DNA of 64,000 nucleotides from assembly GCA_009602735.1 (NCBI GenBank), contig WELA01004268.1, positions 404,489 to 468,488 of the forward strand, read 5' to 3'. Below, in pieces: positions 35,575 to 47,668 of the stretch. A model generated the notes under the pieces. That model had not been told where the DNA came from, ran no database searches, and saw only the letters and a program-made list of their open reading frames with translations. The position numbers and the translations under genes are program-made. How positions within the stretch are numbered: position 1 is the stretch's first letter; each line of letters begins with the position of its first letter. Origin of the DNA: Mesotaenium endlicherianum (Eukaryota > Streptophyta > Zygnematophyceae > Zygnematales > Mesotaeniaceae).

Positions 35575-36734
35575 CTCAATATATTGAGCCCGATCGTATG
35601 TGCGTACATAGCTGTCACCTTTTGAATCTAGATAACCGGATGCTGGCATATGGTTGTGAATTCGCTTTTATTGCTTTTCAACTCCTTACCCCTGAGCTAA
35701 GTTAGAACGTGGCAAATACTGGCAATACTGCCCTATTTACAAGATTTTAGGGGTTGCGTAGGGTTGAGGCGTTGAGGCCCCTGCAGCACCCTGGAGTAAG
35801 TATTTGACTTTGCCGTCGACTGTACGAACCTCGAGTGTCCGCGCGCGAACGGCTGTTGCAGGAATGATTGTTTCAAACTAGTTGCAAAATGTTTATCGAA
35901 CACGATTGACGGTCAGTTAATCGATCAGGACCAGATCAGAACAATGAACAATATCCTCCATGCACCCGGCAAGACTGCCTCTGGACAAGGCAGCTAGAGA
36001 GTTGACCTTGTACATAAATTGACATGAATGCTCCTTGTAGATAGGACAGAACTGGACGTAGCTGTCCTACGAGGTCGTCTACCAGTGACACCACCTCATA
36101 CAACTGCAGTCGCATCATAAGATACTCGAACCAATTTAGAGCCCACCGCACGCAGCACCTGGAAGTTTCCTGCCCATGACAAGTATTGCAGATTTGCATC
36201 CTCTTACACGTGTACAGTCGGCGAAATGTAGAAAATGGAGGTGCAAATTTGGGTGCGGGTATGCAAGTTTTGCTCAATGGGCCCGGACTGTATGATTTAC
36301 AACATTGAACGAAGTGCTTCCAACTTCTTTCTCTGATGCACTTTGATGCACGTGTGAGCATCTTCTGCCTATCCCAAGCAACAGTTTATCGACAGGTAAA
36401 CTAGAGTGCTCTATGTATAGAATCTGCAAGCTTGGCCGGCTGACTTCGCCAAAGCAACTTAATTACAGCAGGCCCATGGCCCTGTTTGCGCGGAGACTAG
36501 TGACTGGCGATTCTGATTATATGCGGATTCTGGCAGATGCTGGCGGATTGTTGAAGAGGATAATCGAATATGGGTTAAAACTGTAATGGCCACCAAACAT
36601 CATGAAATCCTGGGGAATCATGAGGGATCCTAAGAGGAGAAGCAGAAAATTCAATCATAACCAAACTGAAATTTACATATATTTCAGGAAAACCTTCCGG
36701 GGCAAAATATGGCCCTCTGAGCCTGAAATCCCAA

Positions 36735-36848
36735 CTACCGAGTCCCGAGTCCTGACTCCCGAGTCCCGAGTCCCGACTTCCGACTCCCAAATCCCGAGTC
36801 CCGAGTCCCGACTCCCGACTTCTGGGTCCCGACTCCCGAGTCCCGAGC
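36735..36848. repeat. TCCCGAG/TCCCGAC heptamer minisatellite
   Basis: About 16 tandem copies of TCCCGAG or TCCCGAC with few variants. It is a second 7-base array, 1.2 kb from the TCTGGAC array. Confidence 0.85.
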
Positions 36849-37901
36849 AGACCCCTCGATTCATAACTTTTTGGGTGTTATTGGCTATTTTGGATGTTAA
36901 AACCAGACTAAAAACAAAAAGGATGTCTTCTTAAATCCTTATGATTCCGAGTGAATGTCGCATAAACTCCGAAAATCTCCAACTTTCCAATCGAAAATGT
37001 CGTCTGATGTTATTACGCCATAAAAAATCCTACCAAGTTTTGTCGGATGTTCTCGAAACCCTGACCGTCGCCCAGAGCAGGCCAGAGGATGTTTCCGAGA
37101 TTTTCCAAAATCCGCGAATTTTGTCGAATCGAGGGGCCTGCCACGAGTCCCCAGTGCCCAGTGCCCACACACACGAGCGTCGAGAACACGATGCGACAAG
37201 GGACTCACGACATCTCAAGAGGTCATGGTCGACCACTCAGTGCACTCACGACAGCTTCAAGTGGCTTCAAGATGAAAATAATAATGAGATTTGTCTACAC
37301 TGTTCTTCCTACTATACGAGTGTGCCCGATCTTTGGAACTATTTGAAACTGATTTGGAACCCTGTGTGTGTATCTAGTGCTTGTTGCAGAGCTGGCCCTC
37401 AGGACAAGGTCGCAGGGACAACTGGGGCTCCTGCGCTTTTGCCTCATATTTTTCGATGCTGTCAGAGGTCCCGACTGGCCCCCGAGTGCCCCCCATTCCT
37501 GGTTTCTTGACTACCTAGTACCGACTGCTACCGACGTTCGAAAAAACGCCGATGGGCAAAAAGTTGGCAAAATAAATGCGAGACAGGACAGCAGAGGGCG
37601 TCAATGCGTGTGAGACTTGAGTGTAGCGTGACGACTCACAATAAGTATCCGCGGCCCAAATCATGTGCTCAAAGGCTTGAGCTCCTGTCTAGTCTGGCTT
37701 CGACCCATCAGCTTGGAAGTAGAAATAGGCCTTTAGGTGAATCCCTCTCATTCACCAAAGCAGCAATTTGCTTGTTGCTGCGCGCAGTCTGGTCGACAGA
37801 TAGGCTCTAGCTTGTAAGATATACTCAATTGACACACCAAGTAGGAACACAGGGAGCAGCGTTAGGTTGACATCGAAGAAGCGACGACTTCATTGTAAGC
37901 A
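36849..37901. other. Spacer upstream of the kinase gene
   Basis: No gene is recognised. The 189-codon open frame at 36941-37510 has no family resemblance and overlaps frames on the other strand. The kinase promoter should be in the last few hundred bases. Confidence 0.4.
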
Positions 37902-39341
37902 ATGGGAAACAAACATGGAAAAGTTGTTCCGGGGTCCCCCTCAGCCTTGCTGGCTTTGCAGGAGCTGGCAGCGGCTCAAAGCAGAAATGAGCAGAAAATC
38001 AGCAAGAGACCGCAGCTTAAGCGGATGTTCAGTGGACGACCGACTCAGGTTGTGTCCTTTTCGGACAAAGGCGTGGGCGGACGGTCAGTTCCTGAAGCAA
38101 GGGAAACCGAACCCCAAGGAGAAGCACCTGTTCAGCATACTGTGGAAAAAGAGAAGCATCATCTCTTTTTCAGACGGAGAAAAGGATGCTCAACTCCTAC
38201 TCCTCGATTCGACAATCATGAAGCTGAAATGCGAAAAGAGAAGCCAAGACGTATTCATGCGAAGCAAATTTGCAGTCGAACAGAGAATGTTGTGCCTTAC
38301 CAGACTGGAAGGCTTACTGATTTTTACATCCCTCTCGACGAGGAGCTCGGGAGAGGCAACTTCGGGATGGTGATGGTTTGTGAGGATAGACAAACAGGAG
38401 CAAGGGTGGCTTGCAAAAGCATTCAGAAAGAGGATCTTAAGAACCAGGATGATGTGGAGGATGTGCGGCGGGAGATCCTTATTATGCGACACTTGGCAGG
38501 ACACGAGAATATTGTGGACCTTTTGGGAATATTTGAGGACGAGAATGCTGTCCACCTCGTGATGGAAGTGTGTGACGGGGGACCTCTGTCTGCAGCCATC
38601 TTGCAGAGGAGGAAGTTCCCTGAGCAAGAAGCGGCCAAACTATTTCAGCAGATCGCTGAGGCCGTCCACTATTCTCATGTCAACGGAGTTGTGCACAGAG
38701 ACCTCAAGCCCGAGAACATTCTTCTCATGGCGCCTGCAACCACGGGTGCCGAGACAACAACCCCTGTGAAGCTGGCCGACTTTGGCTTGGCCGTGTACCT
38801 ACGGCCGGGGCAGCAAACGTCTGGAGTGGCTGGCAGTCCCTACTACTTTGCTCCCGAGGTCGTGTGCGGGTTGGACTACGGTCAGGAGGCCGACATCTGG
38901 TCACTGGGAGTGATCCTCTACGTTCTGCTCTCAGGCATGCTGCCTTTCTACGGCGACACGGAAGAAGAAATATTCGAGAAGATCCGCACTGGCAAGGTGC
39001 AGTTCACACACAGGAACTGGAAGGGTGTGTCCGCTGAAGCCAAGAGCATGATTCTCAAGATGCTCTCGCTGCAGCCTAGATGGCGACCCTCAGCAGGTAA
39101 CACCACCTACACCGCCACCCCTTGCACTTGATCTTTGTTTCAAACTTGACCAGCCGGACACTAGCTACGGGGGGAGAGAGAGAGAGGTTATACATTATTA
39201 TTGCTGCATGAAGTGACCGAAAGAATTTTATCATCTGAGGCGGCTGGCTCCTAACTGCTCTTTGTCCCAATTTGTGCTTCTGCAGAGGAAGTCCTGGCCT
39301 TTCCTTTCTTCCAGAAGAATACTCCCGAGGAGGCCAAGTAG
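37902..39341 (+). CDS. Ser/Thr protein kinase, CDPK/PEPKR-like, possibly N-myristoylated
   Basis: Two exons, 37902-39096 and 39286-39341, give 416 residues. MGNKHGK at the start is a plausible N-myristoylation signal, as in many CDPKs. A basic, low-complexity N-terminal extension of about 140 residues precedes the kinase domain. The domain has the glycine loop GRGNFGMV (150-157), VACK with Lys172, HRDLKPEN (265-272), DFG (293-295), FAPE in the activation segment, and DIWSLGVILYVLLSGMLPF. It ends soon after the last kinase helix (EEVLAFPFFQ), so there are no EF hands and no autoinhibitory calmodulin-like domain. The sequence resembles the CDPK/PEPC-kinase-related (PEPKR) group of plants. Catalytic residues are intact, so it should be active. 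The substrate is unknown. Confidence 0.92.
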
Positions 39342-40210
39342 AGAGACAAAGACAAGTACTGCCATTCTTTTTGAATGTATCGGCATTCAGATATCAAAGC
39401 CCAGATAAGCAGGCATTATCTACCACTGACCAGCCAGCGGTCAGACATGCAGGCCTGCTAGGAGCGGCAGCAACGGCCATAATTAAGGCCAGTGCGCCTC
39501 ATCAGCATGATAGTCAACAATCCATCCCCTTCATTCTTTCCTGAGTTACAGACCTATCGTATGATACTATTTGTGATTGTGCCAGAATAGAGCTCATTCA
39601 TTAGCTTCATTTGAGATGCAACCTGAAAAGGAAATTATAGCGTCGAATGCCAGTTCCTTGTACAAAGCCAGGCGTAGGATAGTGCATGCTGCAGGGCAGG
39701 GTAAATACCATGTGTGCGAGGAGGTAGATATGGGTGACATTGCAGTTGCTAGTATTGTAGAGCGACAGGATGTACATTAGCACGACAAGCTTCAGGGGTT
39801 AATCAGCATTACTGTGACCCCACATATATATAGTAAGCAACCAGAAGCACTCAGGATCAGATTGCTGCAGCAGGCGCCACTTAGACGTGCCTCCAGGTCT
39901 AGGTTTAACGGGTACCATACAGCAACAGCCCGTTGTACATTTTGTCTTCAAGTGAAAACAAACGCGAGCACAACTGCCCTCGGTAAAAGATCTGCTGAGT
40001 ACGTCGCTTTAACCCTTGTGCTCAGGACATGGAAACGCCTATGCTGGCCCAATACACACGAAATTGGAAGCGAAAAATTGTGCAATGTATGCAAGAAGGT
40101 CTTTATGTTAGTGTCGGTATTACTGTCAAAGCAGATACAGACTTGAGCTTAAACTCATCTCTACAAATAGGAAAGGTGGAGCAGCCGACTTGGACCTGCC
40201 GAATCGCTAT
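39342..40210. other. Convergent spacer, kinase 3' flank and aminotransferase 3' flank
   Basis: Only short open frames are seen. The two genes converge here, so both polyadenylation regions must lie inside. Confidence 0.5.
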
Positions 40211-43200
40211 CTAGACATGTATGTGCACCTTCTTCTTAACTTCTTCCAGAGCTTTACCAGCCGCTACAAGTGTCTCCATCTTCTTGCAGAACGCAACTCT
40301 CACATATCGCTTCGTGTAATGCAGCTGGCCAGCTGACACACGCCTCTCTTCCCCTTTATGGGGGCAACCGTCCACACACACAGCCGGCGTTGCACCAGCC
40401 TTGTCCTCCATCGCCGCAAAACCTCTTTCTCCCCCCAAGGGTGCCGACGCAGAACCGCAAGTCCTGGCTTCCCCCTCGCTTCCGCCATCAACCCTCCTCA
40501 CTTGACAAGACGTAGGCGCGTTCTGCAGACCATTCTGCTGCCGTTCGGAATCATCCTTTGCCCCTCCTCTACGACTGCTTGTGCCACAGCTGTCGCATGC
40601 TGCATGTGCCTCTCCCGTGCTTCTCCCCTCTGACCGGTGAGGTCCAGGATGCTTTGAGCAACTGCAAGCCTGCTCCTGCTGCTCCTGCTGCTCCGCAGAG
40701 TCATGGAAGAAGATGCAGCCGGGCACAAAGGCCACGCCCGCGCTCGTCACGAGATCCGACACATACCGGACCTGCATGAGACCCCACGCAGAGCACATGC
40801 AGGTGTAGCACCACACGTGCAAGCACGCGCAGAGGTGTCAGACCACAAGCACTCCACATTCTGATGCATATATGCAAGCATGAGAGTGTACAGGGGGGCC
40901 GTGTGCCTGCGATATGCGAGCGTGATATGCAACCCCACAGTCTTGAATCGCAGGCATCTCGTCGGCCGTTGGTGGCAGAGCGTGGCCGAGAAGGCAGTGC
41001 TGCTGCTCTTGCTCTTTCGCTCTTGTCCTCGACCCAGGTGCTGCCTGACCTTGCGGCCAAGTCCCTACAGCACACTCTACTTCTGGTTGCAGTCAAACTC
41101 ATCTCATCCCCTCCCCCGTCTCAAACAAAGCTGTCCCGAACAATGACGGAGTGCCCCATTCTAGATCCGCATCAGTGACACCAGACAGTTGCGTGGTGTG
41201 CCCAGCGGCGCGCTTGCCCAGCTCCCTGACGCCCTGCCCCAGTGTCCCCAGGCCACGATGAGTGCCCAGCCGCCTGCATGCAGGCACCAGACTGCGTCGC
41301 CCCGGCAGCGATACTCCCCCACCCACAGCGTGCAAATGAGGCCACGGCGTGCTCTGCCACGAGGCGAAAGACGCACGGTGCTCCAGGCCTTGTTAGTGGA
41401 GCAGAGCGGGGGAGCCTGGAATGACCAATCAGCCTGACGCTGCTGTGTGTGGGGATCGCTACTCACATCCTCCACGTCCCACTGGGCTGGAATCTCGGCA
41501 AAGATAAACATGCCCCCCCGCGGCTGCTGGTGGACGAGCAGCCCCAGGCTGCGCACGATGCGGCATGTGAGCTCCTGCCTCCTCGTGTACTCCTGCCACC
41601 GCCCCCACACGTGCACGCCTCACCACGCCATGTCAGCATCAGAGCGTGCAGCAGCTAACCCGCACGCACAGCTGGTCCTGTCAGCAGCAGCGGCCGCTGG
41701 GAGCTTGACCAGACGCTGCCATTCCTTGGCGAGCCCAACTGACACGACACCGTCTGATGCCAGTCGGTCACTGTCAACATGTCCAACCCTGTTCACTGCT
41801 CGCGATCGTCTCACACGCTCCTGTCTCCACCGTAGCTGGCTGCAGAGGGCCGGGAGTGCAGCCGGCCAACTTCTGGAGCCCTGCCACAGCCAGACGGGAG
41901 CAGCAGACGAGCATCTCCCGTCTCCCATCGCCAGCCCAGCAAGAAGCCCGGGGAGAAAGCCAAACCCCCTGCCAGCAAGAAGGGGACCTCCGCTGTTGGA
42001 GGGAGAGAGGGGAGCAGGGTAAGGGGCCGGGGCGGCAGAGGTGCTCGAAGATGCTTGTGTGTGATGCAGTCCCAGGTTCCAGGGCCCCGGGCCGTGAGTG
42101 CTCTCTCGACACGCGCACCGCTCGCATTCTGTGACAGGCATGAACCCATCGACCACCCCGACCTGGCCACCGCACGGAGTGCCACATCCGCAATGAGAAC
42201 GAGAGGGTAGGGGGAGGGGAGGGGCCACGGTCAAGCGCGGCGGGACGAACGCACCTCTCTGAGGAGCGAGTAGTAGGTGGCCGGGAGGGACAGCGCCGTC
42301 AGAGCCGCCTCCTGGAAGGGCGCGGGCGGGGAGTCGTTGATCTTGACGTGCAGGTTTGCGATGGCCGCGCAAATGGCCGCCGGGGCGATGGCCCACCCCA
42401 CTCGCCAACCTGCACCCATGCAGGCATGCGCGCACACCAATGATGCCGAGAGTCCAAGCCCCCCGGCTCTACGCCACCTGGCAGCCTGCGTGAGCTGCAC
42501 ATGTATGCACAAGAGGGTGGTGACTAAAGGGCCCCCGCAGAGCTGGCTGCTTGCTTTGCGCTGGCATGCCTCCTCCGCTGCCACGCCCCTGGAGAATGTG
42601 ACCCTTGGACTTGGGAGGAGGCCCAGGCTCTGCGCGTGTCCTGGGTGGCAATGCGTGGGCGATGCCTACTCGATGTGCCACCTGTCCAGGCACCCAGCCT
42701 GACATTCTCCTTGTCCTTCCCCATGCTTCTCCTCCACCGTATGCGAACACTTTCTGTGTGACTGACTGACTGTCGACCAGCATGGCGCCAACCCCGCACC
42801 GATAGGTAACACATCTGGAAAGACTCCAAGTAATGGCTGCACGTATAATGGCTTCACCAAGCGAGGACGACAGGGATGTCTTTGTTTGAAAGAGAGTGGC
42901 CACCTGTGACGGAGAACGTCTTTGACATGGACGATGTCACGATCGTGCGCTCCCTCATGTTTGGCAGCGACGCCAGGCTGACATGTGGCACATCGTCGTA
43001 GATCAGCTGCTCGTACACCTGCAAGAGTACGGGACTTCTGCCAATCATCAGACATGGGCGCACAAAAAATGTGGCAAGAATGTTTTGCCACCTCCTCCAA
43101 CGATGGGGGTTTGGACTTTATTGAGAAATGATGAACGTTTGTCCCAATCTGATGAATAATGACGTAGCATCCCTCCTGCAGCTTGTAGCACCGTATGTCG

Positions 43201-43759
43201 GAAATCCAAGCCAAACATAAGCAAACACAGGCTAGTTGTCTGCCCATGTCCTGCGGTTCAAATTTTCTCTATCCCCCCCTCCCCCCCTCCCTCCCTCTCT
43301 GTCTCTGCCAGCAACCCGGAGCATCCATTGGATTCACAAAATAATGAGCTTGGCGTGGTCTTCCAGGCGATAGCAGCTGACTAGGCGAGCAAATGAGACA
43401 AACAGATAGAGTCGGCATATTTTCAGACGGAGCTGTCTCCATCAGTTGCATACGTAACAACTGCATGACGGAGGTGCAGGCATATATCGTCTTGGTTCAA
43501 AACACTGGGAACTACATCAGGAAGCAGCAGCATGAAACCCAATGCACATCCTCAGAGCTCAGAGACGACACAACCGACTGCTCATTAAAAAGCATGCCCA
43601 TTGCCCTATTGCTTGCGCTTCTTACAAAAGGCAGTCCCTTTGCACCCCAGCTCAACGTGCACGAGTGTCACGGGGAGGTGGCAAGGAATGCTAAGCTGGC
43701 ATTTTGGACAGTGCACATCACACGACACTTGGTGGCAGGTCCCATGCTCACAAGGTGGG

Positions 43760-43855
<96 letters not shown>

Positions 43856-46630
43856 GTCAGAGACAGCAATTTGAGTCTGCTCCAAAAGTTCCTCCACAAC
43901 TCAGGCCAACCACAGCCCACCCACGTTGGGCTAGGGCCATGCACGCGGGCTGGGGACGGAGCAAGGAAGCACGTGGTGCCTACTCAATACCAAGCTTTTT
44001 CCGAAGGCGTCTGCGTGGGGGCTCTCGTCAGCTTTCCTGACATGACCTAACCATTATTTCCGAGAATAGGATGAAGATGACGAGGACAGCCATGCTGCGG
44101 CTGCAACTGGGAGAAGGAGAGACGGGGGGAGGTGGGGGCAGGAACAGGGCATCCTCGAGGAGCAGGCACCTCGTCCGTGATGGCCAGCAGGTCATGCTCC
44201 ACGCACACACTCGCCACCGCCTCCAGCTCCGCCCTCGTGAACACCTTGCCCGTCGGGTTCGTGGGGCTGCCAGAAACGGAAGGAAGAGGTTGGGATTTGT
44301 GCATAGCTCAATTGCCAGGCTGCGTTTTGGGCCCGAGGGGGNCAGCAGATGCCCAGAGGGGGAGTGCCCGTGTCACGCTCGCTCGTGGCCCGCCTGCTCA
44401 GGGGGAGCTTGCCCGCGGAGCGCCAGGTGGCGCCCAACCAGGGGTACCTCAAGGGGAGCATCGCAGCTGTCAGCGTGTCCGCGCTGGCTGCTCGGGCAGG
44501 CACAAATTACGTCATCCCTCCACCCATCTCAAGAACAAAGGGGCACGCCGTGCCAATCTCAACCTCCACCTACGCCAACAAGTGTTGACATACGGCGGCT
44601 CCGCAGTGTCTTGTGAAGACAGCAGCATACACTTAAAAAAGCGGTCACATTTTGCGCACGTCATGACGATGGGGGACACCTTCACGTAATCCTGACAAGT
44701 TGTGAGAGCGCAAGCGAGACGCTTTATGTGTGCTTCCTTCCTGGCTTGGCCAAAGTGCACTGGGGGGACACAGCTCTTGCACAGGCACACACACACACAT
44801 ACACACACAGGCACAGGCGTGCACGCACACCTGTTGAGCACGAGGGCCTTGGTGCGTGGCCCGATGGCAGCCTCTAGCTGGCGGCGGTCCAGCGCCCACA
44901 GGGGCGGCCTCAGCTGCACGTACTTCTGCTCGCCTTACACCCGCAAGCCACGCACACGCCCCCACGCAGCGCCTCCTCTTGTGAGCCAGCATTTCCTCTC
45001 TCCCAAAAGCCTCTCCCTTTCTGTGGCTCCTCCTAGCTTCACCCATCCAGCGGGGCCTCAAACACTGCCCTCCCAGACCTTCTCAGCTGCATGAGGGAGG
45101 GGGGAAGGGAGGGGGAAGGTGGGGAAGAGGAGGGCGGAAGGGAGTGGGGAAGAGGGGAAGAGAGGGAGGGGGGCAGGGAGGGAAGCGCACAGCAGAGCTT
45201 GAAGCCTCCTCCAAAGGGGGCGGGTATGCGGCGCGCGGGTGGAAGGGGAGGGTGGGGAGGATTCGACTCACCGGCGTACCTCCGGCAGCGATTACGCCCG
45301 CGGGGTAAGTCTCGAAGGAGGGGTCCAGCAGGATGACTTCATCGCCCGCCTCCACCACTGCCAGAGGTGGAAGCCGGCACATGTCAGCGCCCCTGCCAGC
45401 TGGCATCCAATGACTCGCTGGTGGACTTCCATGACGTCTTTGCCAGACAGTCGTATTGTAGCGGCCGCGGTAGCTCTCCTTCACATGCAAGGGGCGATCA
45501 TGGCCTGCAATTTCCTATATGTTTCTTGCCCCATTTTCTTGAAAAACACAGGGACAAGGAGAAAAGTAATGGGGCGGGTGGCACAGTCGTCTCCCAGTTG
45601 GCACACCAGCAAGAGGGTGTCCTGCATGACCAACCATCTGGCAGCCATTCAGGCCACGTGAAAGGAGAGAGGAGCCAGGGAACAACTGCAGGAGGGCGGG
45701 GGAGCGGGGGAGCGGGCGGGCGGGCGGACCTGCGAGCAGAGCGCACGCCATGGCCGCTGTCTGGCCGCAGCACAGCGCCACTTGGCTGTTGCTGTCCACG
45801 CTGACCCCTGTCATGGCCGTGAAGCGGGCGGCGACTCGGTCGCAGAGCGCCTGCACATACCTGGGGCCAGGCCTCCCGGCCGCGTCAGAGCCGCCCTCCC
45901 GCCTCCCAGGCCAGAGCTCCTCCCATCCAGCTCAGCACAGGCACTCCACGCAGAGGACTGCTGCTGCAAGGACTTCTCCAGGCAAACAGCAGAGGGCGTG
46001 GGCACACGTCCTGAATGAGAGAGGCTGCATGGGATGAGCTGGCACGCTGTCCGCAGTTTGTGCAGAGCCTGATACTGGGCGAGGGTGTGTTTCCAAAGGG
46101 GGCGCCACCTGTACTGGTTGCAGTCGCTCCTGATCGCCGCGACAGCTGCCTCCTTGACCTCGGGAGGGGCGGGGAAGTCAGGAAAGCCTGCGCCGCCCGC
46201 CACATCAGTTTGACAGCCTCTTGTTCTCAGTGCTTCTCAATGCTCTCAGACCTGAGACCTCTATGCAGCAGGAGAGACCGTCCAGGGAACGCCACATGGC
46301 TAGTCACGGCTGCATTTTCGGCGTCCCTGTGGCGCCCTACTCCGGGAGAAAGGACAAGCTCCCTGCTTAGCTCCCAAAGACTGGCAATCAACATCCTGCT
46401 AGAGGTCAAAGCACGTGTTAAGGTTGACTAGGTACGCAGGCTGATGGAGCGTTTCCTGGAGGCACTTGGTGGTGAAGAGGGGCGAGGACACCCGGGTGGG
46501 TGCTCATACCTTCTCCCAGATTGATGGCGTTACACTTCTGAGACAGCAGGGATATCTCCTGGATTACAGAGGGGCCGAAGGCACGGGCTCTTTGGGTCAG
46601 CCAACGAGAGGCTCTCTCGTCCCCTGCCAT
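40211..46630 (-). CDS. PLP-dependent class I/II aminotransferase (kynurenine/methionine aminotransferase type)
   Basis: Ten exons on the minus strand: 46630-46510, 46187-46109, 45860-45730, 45357-45272, 44925-44831, 44266-44170, 43018-42904, 42409-42255, 41592-41467 and 40771-40211. They splice in phase to about 521 residues. Family landmarks are NLGEGFPDFPAPPEVKEA near the N terminus, CGQTAAMACALL, GDEVILLDPSFETY, NPTGKVFTRAELE, SSMSKTFSVTGWRVGW with the PLP-binding Lys near residue 236, and YVRVAFCKK near the end. The fold-type I domain exchanges amino groups between an amino acid and a 2-oxo acid. The closest plant group I recall is the At1g77670-type transaminase, but substrate choice cannot be read here. 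No clear transit peptide is visible from this start; an upstream exon is possible. The last exon carries an in-frame extra segment of about 110 residues, which may hide a further intron. Confidence 0.9.
43759..43853. repeat. (GT)n-(GA)n compound microsatellite
   Basis: About 42 bases of GT repeat run directly into about 53 bases of GA repeat. It lies in an intron of the aminotransferase gene. Confidence 0.97.
44783..44810. repeat. (CA)n microsatellite
   Basis: A short CA tract with one TA interruption, just inside the intron next to the fifth aminotransferase exon. Confidence 0.9.
45085..45190. repeat. Polypurine GGGA-rich tract in intron
   Basis: An almost pure G/A run on the plus strand, hence a C/T run in the aminotransferase pre-mRNA between exons 4 and 5. 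The repeated GGG runs could form G-quadruplexes on the plus strand. Confidence 0.85.
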
Positions 46631-47668
46631 ATTAGCGCCCCTGAGGTTTGACTCGAGAAAATTTATAGGAGAGATTTTGAGGTGAGATACAAAGGCCGCG
46701 CAGTTCCTAGAGGCGCATCCTTGTCATAAGAATGCCTAAAATGGATCCGGGACGTCAAATGAGACACTACACATTGCTTTTTGAGTCTGGATCTATACTT
46801 GAAAATTTAATCAACTCACACAAGGGGTCTTTAGTTGAGCCCTGAATTGCTTCTGCGGCCCCACTATCAATAAGATTCTCAGCTCAAGTGGTCGTTTGAA
46901 TTCTCAGTCCAGCCATTAGTGCTCGTCACAATTACCGGTGATCAGACGGTGCCCACAGCTGCTTATATGAGCTATGTGACTCAGAAGAGCTCAACATTAG
47001 GCGAGCTGGCAGAAAGGCTGGCGAGAAAGAACGGCATGGAGGCAAGAACGAGATGACCGTAGGATTTGGAGGCCTGCTTGTCCTGTACTGAGTTCTCTGG
47101 AAGGTCATTATTCTAGCAAGCTAAAACTCCAACAGCTAGGGCAGCCAAAAAGGTTCATATGTCGCTTTCTGGACCGGATCACTGATCCATTTCGCTCATC
47201 ATGTTAACGATTGTCAAAAGACGCCACGGAGTCTTTGTGCCGGCAGTTCCAAAACGAGAAACGCATGAAATCTAGCATTCCCGGAGTCGGGATGTCGGGA
47301 TGGTGGTATCCCAAAAACCAAAATTGATGTCAATGCCTGAAAGTAACCATTTCTGTTGTGGAAGCCTGCGGTTTGCGACATTCCAATCTTGAATAGCCAC
47401 AAAACTTGGTGTTGACAAATCGAAATGGCACGAAAAGGCATCCCTGCGTATGGATTGCTGAATTGCGAGGAACGTGTGTCGTAGAACGTCATTATACAAC
47501 TAGAACTTGGGCGTTCAGCTGCCGGGTTGATCAAGATACGTCATACATGCCAATACATGCTTATCGTGAGCACGGACGACATAGTGTGGACGACTTACGC
47601 ACCGACGTTAATTCGTAAGAAAGTATTGTATAGATCTTGCTTCTGCAGCTGTGCGGAAGGACTACAAT
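46631..47668. other. Divergent intergenic region, aminotransferase / MBL-fold gene
   Basis: About 1 kb between two divergent start codons, presumably holding both promoters. No TATA box stands out and no other gene is seen. Open frames near 47214-47534 on the minus strand lack family resemblance. Confidence 0.5.

Noticed and set aside
36941-37510. 189-codon open frame upstream of the kinase gene
   Set aside because: No family resemblance, overlaps frames on the other strand, and directly adjoins a minisatellite; composition is not gene-like.
41620-42435. 271-codon minus-strand open frame within the aminotransferase region
   Set aside because: GC-rich shadow frame across two introns and one exon. 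The aminotransferase exons read in another frame with clear family motifs.
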